From Pseudomonadota bacterium (GTDB taxonomy: Bacteria > Pseudomonadota > Gammaproteobacteria > Enterobacterales > Enterobacteriaceae): a stretch of 64,000 nt of DNA. This document shows positions 56,244 through 63,615 of the stretch, one piece after another. Numbering within the stretch: position 1 is the first letter of the stretch; every line of letters begins with the position of its first letter. The notes beneath the pieces were generated by a model, which saw only the letters and a program-made list of their open reading frames with translations, did not search any database and was not told the DNA's origin. Both the position numbers and the translations under genes were made by a program. Where the stretch lies: NCBI GenBank assembly GCA_018261615.1, contig JAGTSE010000013.1, positions 32,348 to 96,347 on the forward strand, read 5' to 3'.

Positions 56244-56535
56244 TCAAATTCGACTTTCTGGGACTATTTTTTCTTGCATATACTCTGTGAAAGACATTAT
56301 CTCAGGATATATAAATTCTTTAGTGAAGCCATATAAATCCAGTTCATTCCTGATTTCAATAACTTTCTCTTTTGGAATAACTATCTTCAAAAGCCCTGAG
56401 TTTTATTGTAAACCGAAAGACTTTCCTCATTTATTTTTGATACCGTATTACTTGTATCAAAAATGGATGCCAAATATACCTCTTCCTTTATTTTATTTGA
56501 AAAAAGCAATACCCTCTGCTGATTATTAAAAACAT
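56244..56535 (-). pseudogene. C-terminal fragment resembling a FRG-domain protein
   Basis: On the minus strand, after a frameshift, a frame encodes LKIVIPKEKVIEIRNELDLY and GFTKEFIYPEIMSFTEYMQE, ending at a TGA (56246-56244). The IP...K..I...L...G......YP....F..YM pattern fits the C-terminus of FRG-domain proteins, a family found in toxins and phage-defence genes. A neighbouring frame (VFNNQQRVLLFSNKIKEEVY) may be its upstream part. It is truncated by the IS110 relic. Confidence 0.35.
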
Positions 56536-56574
56536 CAACACTATCGTGGTTCCTACTGTGCTCTGCAGTAAGGG

Positions 56575-57049
56575 GACGTTCATTAAGTGAGTATAGTAAT
56601 TGGCACAGTACGGGGGAAATTAAACGCTCAGCATCTTCAAAAATATCAGGCAGTCGTTGCTGTAACACATGAATTCCAACTGGGAGCTAAATTCCCTGTT
56701 CCGCTGCCAGTGAGCGGGCCTGGTTTGCCAGCGCAGTACGTTGTTCCACCATCAATTGTCGAACACTCCGAAGGGCCTTGATCTCTTTTGATGGTGCTCC
56801 AGTACGTTCACATGCTGGGTGGGTATAAGGCTGGCGAGAAAACCCATTGATTGAAAAGTCCGGCCCAGAAATATGAGGTAGTACAGGCCCCTATAGCAAT
56901 CAATGTACCAGCAGGAAATTGGCAAACAAGATCTAACAATTTATTACGGGAAACTTTGCGGCTAGATGTAACAGTCCCATCGCTCATCCAGCACAGAACT
57001 GAAAGACAGATTTAGCCAGATCGATGTCGATGACTTTTATCGCGTTCAT
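56575..57049 (-). pseudogene. IS110-family (IS1111-like) transposase relic
   Basis: The minus strand starts with ATG at 57049 and codes for MNAIKVIDIDLAKSVFQFCAW, then VTSSRKVSRNKLLDLVCQFP and GTLIAIGACTTSYFW. These form the N-terminal DEDD domain of IS110 transposases. Later frames give ALRSVRQLMVEQRTALANQA and HVLQQRLPDIFEDAERLISP. The catalytic middle is deleted and several frameshifts are present. It is distinct in sequence from the IS110 relic at 44150. Confidence 0.85.
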
Positions 57050-57133
57050 GATGCTGTTCCTCTGAAAAAAGAATACTCAGCATAAGTTTGGCAGGACTTG
57101 CGCTGAGGGAGGAACGTCCATCACATCACTTGG

Positions 57134-57994
57134 TTACAGCTGATTTAAAGGAATTTTCAAATAACAAACGCCATTGTCTTCTGCTGGCGGAAATTCACCG
57201 GCCCGGATATTGATCTGAATGGACGGTAACAGAAGTACCGGGGCGGACAGGGTTTTATCCCGCGCCTGCCGAAGCGCCACAAATGTCGCCAGATCGTTTC
57301 CATCATGGATATGAACATTGGTAGCCCGTTGTGCGGCTACGCTGCTCAGCCATTGGGGTTCCCGGCCTGCTGGAGGATAATCATGGCACACATATAAACG
57401 GGTCTCCGCCGGAAAACTGAGGATCTTGCGGATAGAATGATAAAGCTGCTGTGCATCCCCACCCGGGAAATCACAGCGCGCAGTACCCACATCAGGCATG
57501 AACAGGGTGTCACTAAGGAAAATTGCATCAGCAACCTGGAAAGCCATATCAGCCGGTGTATGGCCCGGAACCTGCAACGCCTGTATGGTGAAGGCCCCCA
57601 GTTCAAGGGTTTCACCGTCAGTCAGCAGATGATCAAACTGTGACCCATCCAGTGCAAAGGTGTGTTCAAGGTTAAAAACGCGCTTGAATATCCGCTGAAC
57701 CTCAACAATCTTTTCGCTGATAGCGATGTTGCCCCCGACCTTCTCACGCAAATAATGGGCTGCCGAAAGATGATCGGCATGAGCGTGAGTTTCCAGTAGC
57801 CACTTGACGGTCAGTTGCTGCTTTGTCACGTAATCTATCAGCCGATCGGCCGAGGTTGTCTGAGTCCTGCCGGATTTTGGGTCATAGTCCAGAACTGGAT
57901 CAATAATTGCCGCCGTCCCCCCCGTCCTGTCGGCCAACACATAGCTGACAGTCCCGGTAGCAGGATCGTAAAAACCCTTGATAAGTGGTGTCAT
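57134..57994 (-). CDS. Metallo-beta-lactamase-fold persulfide dioxygenase-like hydrolase (Blh/ETHE1 type)
   Basis: A 286-residue MBL-fold protein. The metal-binding HXHXDH motif is THAHADHLSA (about 70-79). Further ligands are VPGHTPADM, LSDTLFMPDVGTARCDFPGG and VCHDYPPAG. The DVGxxRCDFxGG pattern is characteristic of persulfide dioxygenase and Blh proteins, which oxidise glutathione persulfide to sulfite during sulfide detoxification. It is divergent from a BigR-like repressor gene, the usual partner, across an AT-rich inverted repeat. Confidence 0.9.
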   Translation of the reverse strand: MTPLIKGFYDPATGTVSYVLADRTGGTAAIIDPVLDYDPKSGRTQTTSADRLIDYVTKQQLTVKWLLETHAHADHLSAAHYLREKVGGNIAISEKIVEVQRIFKRVFNLEHTFALDGSQFDHLLTDGETLELGAFTIQALQVPGHTPADMAFQVADAIFLSDTLFMPDVGTARCDFPGGDAQQLYHSIRKILSFPAETRLYVCHDYPPAGREPQWLSSVAAQRATNVHIHDGNDLATFVALRQARDKTLSAPVLLLPSIQINIRAGEFPPAEDNGVCYLKIPLNQL

Positions 57995-58044
57995 GGTTAA
58001 CGCCTTATCTGTACGCTGAATGATGTATCTTCACAGTGATTCAC

Positions 58045-58074
58045 TTTAATTATACAATATTATATTATATTAAA
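58045..58074. promoter_or_regulatory. AT-rich operator-like inverted repeat between blh-like and bigR-like genes
   Basis: TTTAAT ... ATTAAA flank a nearly pure AT core of TATACAATATTATATTAT in the divergent spacer. BigR binds an AT-rich dyad that overlaps the -10 of its target. The position and composition fit, but this is inferred. Confidence 0.55.
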
Positions 58075-58104
58075 ATGTAAAGTTTATCGCGAGCGTAGAT
58101 CAGG

Positions 58105-58452
58105 ATGACAAAGAGTGCTTATAAGTCACGCTTATTGACCCCAAAAATGCGTGATGCAGCCAGTGCCGCCGCCGTATTGCCTGCTCTGGCGAATAATGAT
58201 CGTCTGCTGCTGTGCCACCTGAGTCAGAGAGCAGCTTCCGTGGGACAAATGGAAAGTGCTCTGTGGATTGGGCAACTGACATTGTGACAGAAGTTGGAAG
58301 TCATTGGACGCCAGCAACTCGTGGCAACGCGCCGTGAAGGGAAACAGATTTTTTACCGAATTGATGATCCGAATATTTTGATATTACTCATTACCCTCTA
58401 TCAACTTTACTGTCCGGAAGATGACGCAAAAGGTGTTAACCATGACCATTAA
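58105..58452 (+). pseudogene. BigR/YgaV-like ArsR-family repressor with a nonsense codon
   Basis: The frame encodes a 115-codon ArsR-type repressor. KMRDAASAAAVLPALANNDRL is the first helix pair, and the recognition helix region is WIGQLTL-stop-QKLEVIG. A wing follows (LVATRREGKQIFYRIDD) and the end LYQLYCPED is that of BigR-like proteins. The stop is TGA at 58285-58287, where family members have Ser (TCA), so one C-to-G change would explain it. The downstream frame is otherwise intact. Loss of the repressor would derepress the sulfide genes. A sequencing error is an alternative. Confidence 0.8.
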
Positions 58453-58870
58453 TCTGGTGCAATTCACTCCGTTCCTGAGTTTCTTAGGGGGGGTATTGAT
58501 CGGCTGTGCGGCCTGGATATTGATCCTGTTCTGCGGACGTATTGCAGGGATCAGCGGCATAATCGGAGGTGCGCTCTCAGCGGGTACCCGAGATCGTAGC
58601 TGGCGTCTGGCTTTTCTGATCGGCATTATCGTCTCGCCTCTTTTATATGGCCTCGTCCATCCGCTTCCTGTGATCGAGGTTTCTGCCTCCTGGCCTGTCC
58701 TGATGATCGCCGGGTTGCTGGTCGGGATCGGAACCCGCTACGGTTCTGGGTGTACCAGCGGCCATGGGGTTTGCGGTCTGTCGCGTTTATCCTTCCGTTC
58801 TCTGGTAGCTACATTGACGTTTATGGGGGTTGCTTTTATCACCGTCTGGCTGATGGGATTGCGGATTTAG
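58442..58870 (+). CDS. YeeE/YedE family transporter, first half-size protein
   Basis: A 142-residue membrane protein with four helices. The thiosulfate/sulfur-transport motif GSGCTSGHGVCGLSRLS (with two Cys, about 106-122) is typical of half-size YeeE/YedE (PmpA-like) proteins. With the following gene it makes a full-length channel equivalent to TsuA/YeeE. The ATG at 58442 overlaps the end of the repressor frame, suggesting the repressor and transporter share a transcript. A start at 58421 is possible but lies within the repressor frame. Confidence 0.87.
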   Translation: MTINLVQFTPFLSFLGGVLIGCAAWILILFCGRIAGISGIIGGALSAGTRDRSWRLAFLIGIIVSPLLYGLVHPLPVIEVSASWPVLMIAGLLVGIGTRYGSGCTSGHGVCGLSRLSFRSLVATLTFMGVAFITVWLMGLRI

Positions 58871-58910
58871 TCAAGCCGGCTCGTACAGTAAATCGCTCAA
58901 GGGGACATAT

Positions 58911-59342
58911 ATGAATCTGTTTTTTTCGCTGTTGGCAGGTGTGATATTCGGCGTTGGATTAATGGTCAGCGGCATGGCAAACCCTGCCAAGGTGATTGGT
59001 TTTCTGGATATTACCCGCGTCTGGGACCCTTCACTGGCTTTTGTGATGGGGGGAGCCATCAGCGTGGGTTTCTTCGCTTTCCGGTCAGTGAAACGACGCA
59101 CCCACTCGGTGTGCGGTGGCGCGATAAATCTGCCGACCAGCAAACAGATTGATAAGCGTTTGATCGGGGGGGCTATTCTGTTTGGCATTGGCTGGGGGCT
59201 GGCGGGCATTTGCCCTGGTCCTGGGCTGGTACTACTTGGTGCCGGGGTGATCAAAGGTATGGGTTTTGTTGGTGCAATGGTCGCTGGCATGCTGCTTTTT
59301 GAGCAGCTTGAACGTAGACGAGCGAAGCGTCAGGCATCGTAA
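58911..59342 (+). CDS. YeeE/YedE family transporter, second half-size protein (DUF6691)
   Basis: A 143-residue four-helix protein, the PmpB-like second half of the split transporter. Motifs are GLMVSGMANPAKVIGFLDI, WDPSLAFVMGGA and GWGLAGICPGPGLVLLG with the conserved Cys. It follows the first half by 40 bp with AAGGGG upstream of the ATG. Such pairs are found with bigR, blh and TauE-type genes in sulfide-responsive loci. Confidence 0.88.
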   Translation: MNLFFSLLAGVIFGVGLMVSGMANPAKVIGFLDITRVWDPSLAFVMGGAISVGFFAFRSVKRRTHSVCGGAINLPTSKQIDKRLIGGAILFGIGWGLAGICPGPGLVLLGAGVIKGMGFVGAMVAGMLLFEQLERRRAKRQAS

Positions 59343-59382
59343 TTCTACCCCGGACGTTGTCAGCCACACATCAGGAAAACCT

Positions 59383-60180
59383 ATGGTCATTTCGTTACTG
59401 TCAGGTCTGCTCGTGGGAGCTGTGCTCGGTATCACAGGAGCGGGTGGGGGCATTTTTGCTATTCCCACCCTGGTGATGGGCATGGGATGGGCACCACAAC
59501 AGGCTGCTCCGGTGGCCCTGGTCGCCGTTGCCGGGAGTGCGGCTCTTGGGACCTTCGAGGCCTTGCGCAAGGGGCTGGTGCGCTACCGCGCCGCTATTGT
59601 GATAATACTGGCGGGCGTGCCCATGACTAGCGTGGGGTTATGGGTTGCTCACCGAACATCCCCTGCGTTGCTGAGCCTGCTGTTTGCGGGGGTGATGCTA
59701 ATCGTCGCGTGGCGATTGGTTCGTGCCCCCGAGATGGCTGCCTGGCACACTTATCCCGTCGTACTGGATGAACACACCGGACGATTTATCTGGGCTATAA
59801 ACACATGGTTGCTGTTTCTCATGTTCGGGGCTGTGACCGGTTTTATGACCGGGCTATTGGCCGTGGGTGGAGGATTTATTATCGTCCCGTTATTGCGGCA
59901 ATTTACCCCCCTGCCTATTCACAGTTGCATCGCAACCTCTCTAATGATTGTCGCATTGGTAAGTATGGGCGGGATTGCAGCGGCAGTGATACAGGGTGCC
60001 ACTCTGCCCTTGCCTTTTACTCTCTGGTTTGTGCTTAGTGCTGCGACAGGGATGTTGATTGGCCGGAGACTAAGCCAGCATTTACCTGAACATATTGTGC
60101 AGAGGGGGTTTTCCGGACTACTGATCGTCGTTGCCCTGGGGATGGTATTTAATGCCGTTATGATGAAGTTTAGTGGCTAA
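59383..60180 (+). CDS. TauE/SafE family sulfite/anion exporter
   Basis: A 265-residue membrane protein with two repeated halves of about four helices. Each half contains the family glycine motif (LGITGAGGGIFAIPTL near 15-30; GLLAVGGGFIIVPLL near 165-180). TauE/SafE proteins export sulfite, sulfoacetate or related anions. Here export of the sulfite made by the persulfide dioxygenase is the natural inference. ATG 59383 follows AGGAAAAC; a longer frame into the preceding gene is rejected. Confidence 0.88.
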   Translation: MVISLLSGLLVGAVLGITGAGGGIFAIPTLVMGMGWAPQQAAPVALVAVAGSAALGTFEALRKGLVRYRAAIVIILAGVPMTSVGLWVAHRTSPALLSLLFAGVMLIVAWRLVRAPEMAAWHTYPVVLDEHTGRFIWAINTWLLFLMFGAVTGFMTGLLAVGGGFIIVPLLRQFTPLPIHSCIATSLMIVALVSMGGIAAAVIQGATLPLPFTLWFVLSAATGMLIGRRLSQHLPEHIVQRGFSGLLIVVALGMVFNAVMMKFSG

Positions 60181-60279
60181 GATCAATATGATTGCCGACA
60201 GAGATATAAAAGCTCAAGGATAATGAGTTCTTCGCTTTTTGTTTCGAACTTATCTGTCGCCTGCAATACCACGGGATTG

Positions 60280-60744
60280 CTATAACCAGCGACGAACCCG
60301 TTGCGCATAGCGTTCCCATTCCAACCCGAAACGTTTTCGAAGCTGTTCCTCTTCAATATCGATATGCAATCTGGCAACTACAAACATAAACAACGGAATA
60401 GCAAGTATCCCCACCAGGCTGCCAAAGCAGAGCGCAACGGCTAACTGGAGTCCGCTCATTCCAAGGTAAATAGGGTTACGACTCCAGGCGTAACAGCCGC
60501 CAGTAACCAGCGTGGTGGTTCTATCCGCATGAAGCGGATTAAGCGTCGTGCGCTTCATGTTCATCTGCCAGGCGGTATGCAGTATCATGGTAATACAGAC
60601 ACAGGTCAGCAACACACTTAACCCCATGTTCACGTTGTCGAAGGTAAAACGCGGGATTGCAGTCACCACATCAGTGACGAAAAAGAGCAATAAGATGAGT
60701 GGTGGCGGAAACCATACTCTGAATCGAGTCAGGAAGTTACGCAT
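60280..60744 (-). CDS. Isoprenylcysteine methyltransferase / PEMT-like membrane methyltransferase
   Basis: A 154-residue membrane protein with four hydrophobic helices. Its C-terminus has the ICMT/PEMT SAM-binding signature: GCYAWSRNPIYLGMSG (about 83-98) followed by RLHIDIEEEQLRKRFGLEWERYAQRVRRWL, with the conserved EE...FG..Y..Y..V.R..P/L layout. Bacterial members methylate unknown lipids or thiols. It is convergent with the sulfur operon, and no functional link is evident. Confidence 0.85.
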   Translation of the reverse strand: MRNFLTRFRVWFPPPLILLLFFVTDVVTAIPRFTFDNVNMGLSVLLTCVCITMILHTAWQMNMKRTTLNPLHADRTTTLVTGGCYAWSRNPIYLGMSGLQLAVALCFGSLVGILAIPLFMFVVARLHIDIEEEQLRKRFGLEWERYAQRVRRWL

Positions 60745-61309
60745 TACTATAGACCTACCTCTGAACTAAGCAGCCTGAGAGCTGCAAAATGAAAACTCAG
60801 TTTCTATCGTTCCTATAGTTACCATGAACCTGACGTTATATACATGATCTGACGAATTATTTTTCTCATAGTCCTCCCCATAACGGGGTTCCGTGATCCT
60901 TTCTTCTATAGAAGGGTGAGGCAGATCAACAAGCGCTAATGGTCACCAGTATCCAATTAGCGTCGTAGCTGATGTCCTCCCAGCCTCAGCACCATATATT
61001 CTTTTGGGGGCAGGTCACCATCTGATTAAAAACAGTCGACACAGCCACCTCAGCGAGGTCAGTCTGGAGGCCTTTGAAAAGAGAAAAGAGGCCTCGTCAT
61101 GAGGACAGGAAATGTCTATTGCCATGGGGTCAGCCCAACTATAAGGCAGAATCGTCTACCGGTTCGGAGTCACTCCATAGTTCCCTTTGGTACGTTGCAC
61201 ATTCCCAGACTCAAGGGGCAAAGCAAAAAAATTCTCCTCCGGTGAGCAGAGTATATTGCATATGCCAGTTTACCAGTGTATATATGGCATATGCCAATAA
61301 GGAGCCTTC
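60745..61309. promoter_or_regulatory. Spacer upstream of the DUF134-nifX-like operon
   Basis: 565 bp without a supported gene. The frame at 61074-61388 overlaps the start of the next gene and looks spurious. The last 55 bp hold two copies of an operator-like palindrome, listed separately. Confidence 0.5.
61257..61297 (+). promoter_or_regulatory. Two palindromic operator-like sites before the DUF134 gene
   Basis: TGCATATGCCA at 61257-61267 and the perfect 12-bp palindrome TGGCATATGCCA at 61285-61296 lie 28 bp apart. The second ends 3 bp before the AAGGAG ribosome binding site. Their placement over the likely promoter suggests autoregulation by the adjacent DNA-binding DUF134 protein. Confidence 0.65.
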
Positions 61310-61630
61310 ATGCCAAGACCCAGAATTCCCCGTAACATTTGTGGCCGCCCTGCGGATACCTGTTTTAAGCCCAATGCGCGACCGATGAGCCAGCTTGAAC
61401 ATGTTCATTTAAAAGAAGATGAGTTTGAAGCGTTACGGCTGGTCGATTTACTGGGCATGCAACAGCAGGAAGCGGCTGTTGCAATGGGGGTTTCTAGGCA
61501 GACACTGGCCAATGTCCTGAAAGCAGCCCGTTTTAAGGTTGTGGACTGTCTCACTCAGGGCAAGGCCTTAATAATGCACTCTGAAAGGGAAGGAGTTACA
61601 CAAGATGATCACAGCCATTCCAGTGAATGA
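61310..61630 (+). CDS. DUF134 helix-turn-helix protein
   Basis: A 106-residue DNA-binding protein of the UPF0251/DUF134 family. It opens MPRPRIPRNICGRPADTCFKP, with two Cys that may bind a metal or Fe-S centre. A sigma-70 region 4-like helix-turn-helix follows (ALRLVDLLGMQQQEAAVAMGVSRQTLANVL, about 42-72), and it ends in a His/Ser-rich tail. AAGGAG is 9 bp upstream. It overlaps the next gene by 26 bp. DUF134 genes commonly adjoin NifX/NifB-type dinitrogenase cofactor proteins, as here. A metal- or sulfur-responsive regulator is the reasonable inference. Confidence 0.88.
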   Translation: MPRPRIPRNICGRPADTCFKPNARPMSQLEHVHLKEDEFEALRLVDLLGMQQQEAAVAMGVSRQTLANVLKAARFKVVDCLTQGKALIMHSEREGVTQDDHSHSSE

Positions 61631-62075
61631 CGACCGGGTAGCAAATCATTTTACCAAAGCGAGTCACCTTGTCCTGGTGGATGAGCGCGGTGTGGAGCTC
61701 TGCCGGACAGAGAATCCCGCGCTGGGCGCAGATTGTTCAGGTAAACGGAAGCTGGTTGACCTGCTGGTTCAACAACAGGTCAGCCGCGTTGTAGTCCGTA
61801 ACATCGGGGAACGGATGCTGGGTAAATTGCTGGGGCATCAGATCGCGGTGTACCAGACTGACTGTGGCCGTCGTTTGTTCACTGAACTGTGTGATCCGGA
61901 TACCCGTGTACTGACTGAACTGAATAAACCGGAGCAGGGACGCCAGTCCCTTAACCATGAGGCGAAGGGGAAAAAATGCTGTCACTCTGACGGGAACACA
62001 GCAGAAAATGCGTGCCTGCGGGGTCATCAGCATCAGCATCATCATCACGGAAACGGGCGCTGTTGCCATTCCTGA
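61605..62075 (+). CDS. NifX/NifB-domain (dinitrogenase iron-molybdenum cofactor-like) protein with metal-binding tail
   Basis: A 156-residue protein. The N-terminal 105 residues form the Fe-Mo cofactor-binding fold shared by NifX, NafY and the NifB C-terminus (MITAIPVNDDRVANHFTKAS start; VVVRNIGERMLGKLLGHQIAVY). The C-terminal 40 residues are rich in Cys and His (KKCCHSDG; GHQHQHHHHGNGRCCHS) and should bind metal. No nitrogenase genes are in the window. Such proteins occur in non-fixing bacteria with DUF134 regulators and may carry Fe-S or Mo clusters. Confidence 0.88.
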   Translation: MITAIPVNDDRVANHFTKASHLVLVDERGVELCRTENPALGADCSGKRKLVDLLVQQQVSRVVVRNIGERMLGKLLGHQIAVYQTDCGRRLFTELCDPDTRVLTELNKPEQGRQSLNHEAKGKKCCHSDGNTAENACLRGHQHQHHHHGNGRCCHS

Positions 62076-62229
62076 GTTTATTTCATCACGGTTTTTATCC
62101 GACCCGTATTGGTATAAACCAGGAGCCGGAATGAGTGGAAGATGCAGTAATGACGCTGGGTATGAGAACCCCTTCTGACTGAATTACGGATGCCTCCCGT
62201 CAGTACAACCGGACGCCGAACAGAAACAG

Positions 62230-62667
62230 ATGAATTGTTATCTTAATGCCAGAAAGAACCATACCTGTTGTATGGTCTGTGGTTCCCGCGACAATAACCC
62301 TGATACTGTGAGCTTAATATTTTCAGAACACCCGGATGGCTCTGTATGTGCGAACTACACGGCCGATCACAGGCATCAGGGCTATACGGGTCTTTTACAT
62401 GGCGGAATGACGAGTACTCTGCTGGATGCAGCAATGACTCATTGTTTGTTCATGCAGGGTGTGCAGGCCCTGACGGCTGAACTGACGGTCAGATTCATTT
62501 CACCCGTTTGTACCGGGGAAAAACTGATGGTATGTGCCAGACTGCTTGGGCAACGCAGGGGGATTTACCAGCTCGAAGCATGGCTGACAAAGGGACAGCA
62601 GAAAGTAGCTCGTGCCACGGCGAAATTTATTGTTCCGTCGCAGGATATTGCTCTGGCGCATCGATAA
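62230..62667 (+). CDS. PaaI-type hotdog-fold thioesterase
   Basis: A 145-residue hotdog-fold protein of the PaaI/YbgC-like thioesterase superfamily. The core YTGLLHGGMTSTLLDAAMTH (about 57-76) contains the HGG motif and the catalytic Asp. A long strand ALTAELTVRFISPVCTGEKL follows. The N-terminus carries Cys residues (HTCCMVCGSRDNNP), a feature of thioesterases found near sulfur and Fe-S genes. It is 154 bp behind the NifX-like gene and may be in the same operon. The acyl substrate is unknown. Confidence 0.85.
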   Translation: MNCYLNARKNHTCCMVCGSRDNNPDTVSLIFSEHPDGSVCANYTADHRHQGYTGLLHGGMTSTLLDAAMTHCLFMQGVQALTAELTVRFISPVCTGEKLMVCARLLGQRRGIYQLEAWLTKGQQKVARATAKFIVPSQDIALAHR

Positions 62668-62734
62668 AGTACTTTTTGAGATGCCTGTTTTACCAGCGTC
62701 CCCGTTTTTGGGCTCGCTGGCCAGATTGCAAGTT

Positions 62735-62980
62735 AGACCTTTAAGGAGCGTGACCTGTTCAATATGCTTCAGACGCAAGGCATCCGGGTATTTGACGCGG
62801 GGGAAAATACTGTAAGAAGTGCACTCATTGCTCTGCATTCCGACCAGTTGCAGCTATTATCCAGCGTTGCCCACGGTGGCAGTGGTCACAGAGCTTAGCA
62901 AAGCGAACAGGAAGAAGAGCATCAGGGTGGTTGCAATAGTCACAGTGAATCTGAGCATGCTGGCTGTAGTTGCCGATACT
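62735..62980 (+). pseudogene. Second, decayed NifX-like gene with metal-binding tail
   Basis: A frame without a start encodes KERDLFNMLQTQGIRVFDAG, NTVRSALIALHSDQLQLLSS and, after a TAG, a His/Cys-rich tail (SHSESEHAGCSCRYCGIKS). This repeats the plan of the NifX-like protein upstream. The N-terminal half is missing and an in-frame stop is present, so it is a remnant of a second paralogue. Confidence 0.6.
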
Positions 62981-63035
62981 GTGGCATAAAGTCAGTGTCC
63001 GGGTTTACCTGTACATCTTAAACAGGAGCATACAC

Positions 63036-63359
63036 ATGAAAGTTGTTCTGATTGCCGTTTTGTTCGGTATTGCCACTGCATCTGCTATTGCCCAACCAGG
63101 AAACAGTATGGGATGCATGGGCGGAGGGCGTAATTTTACCACGGGTTATGGCCCGGGGAACACCCTGATGAGCAAGGAAGAGTGGGTACTCTTCCAACAA
63201 AAAATGCGGGGATCCTCTACTTATGAAGAGTGCAAATCCATTCAGGCTGAAAATCATCAACTGATGGAGGAGCGGGCTAAAAAACTTGGCAAAACACTGC
63301 CTTCGTTGCATACCAACGTCTGTGATTGCATGAAGGCTCGGGGCTTGTTCAAGCAATAA
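63036..63359 (+). CDS. Small secreted protein of unknown function
   Basis: A 107-residue protein with a Sec signal (MKVVLIAVLFGIATASAIA). The mature part begins with a Gly/Met-rich segment (NSMGCMGGGRNFTTGYGPGN). A helical, charged domain (SKEEWVLFQQKMRGSSTYEE, MEERAKKLGK) and a CxC near the end (NVCDCMKARG) follow. I do not recognise the family. The Met/Cys content and the metal-related neighbours suggest a periplasmic metal-binding role, which is only a guess. ATG 63036 follows CAGGAG; an upstream extension to 62970 is rejected. Confidence 0.75.
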   Translation: MKVVLIAVLFGIATASAIAQPGNSMGCMGGGRNFTTGYGPGNTLMSKEEWVLFQQKMRGSSTYEECKSIQAENHQLMEERAKKLGKTLPSLHTNVCDCMKARGLFKQ

Positions 63360-63372
63360 TGCTGTGCCCTCG

Positions 63373-63615
63373 TTGTGTCCCGGCACATATCATGAATTTT
63401 CACGTTTAACCGCTGTTAATGAAGACAAGGATATTCCGGCAGCAAAAAACATGATTGAAAATCTTGTCCAGGGCCAGGAGACCGTGGTTAAAACTGCACG
63501 CTCCCTGTTCCCGGTCGTTAATAATGCGAATGATGAAGCCACAGCAGATCTGCTTACACAACGTATCCAGTTGCATGAGAAAACTGCCTGGATGTTGCGT
63601 AGCCTGCTTGAATAA
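63373..63615 (+). pseudogene. 5'-truncated Dps/ferritin-like gene
   Basis: The frame gives the C-terminal half of a Dps-family protein: GTYHEFSRLTAVNEDKDIPA, then KNMIENLVQGQETVV and DLLTQRIQLHEKTAWMLRSL. The N-terminal ferroxidase residues and a proper start are missing, because homology begins abruptly at about 63373. A short product from an internal start could not form a normal dodecamer. Confidence 0.8.

Noticed and set aside
61074..61388. 104-codon frame upstream of the DUF134 gene
   Set aside because: It overlaps the DUF134 start, covers the palindromic operator sites and has low-complexity composition.
61605..62075. Evidence for nitrogen fixation
   Set aside because: A NifX-like domain alone is widespread in non-fixing bacteria, and no nifHDK, nifB or nifEN genes are present here.
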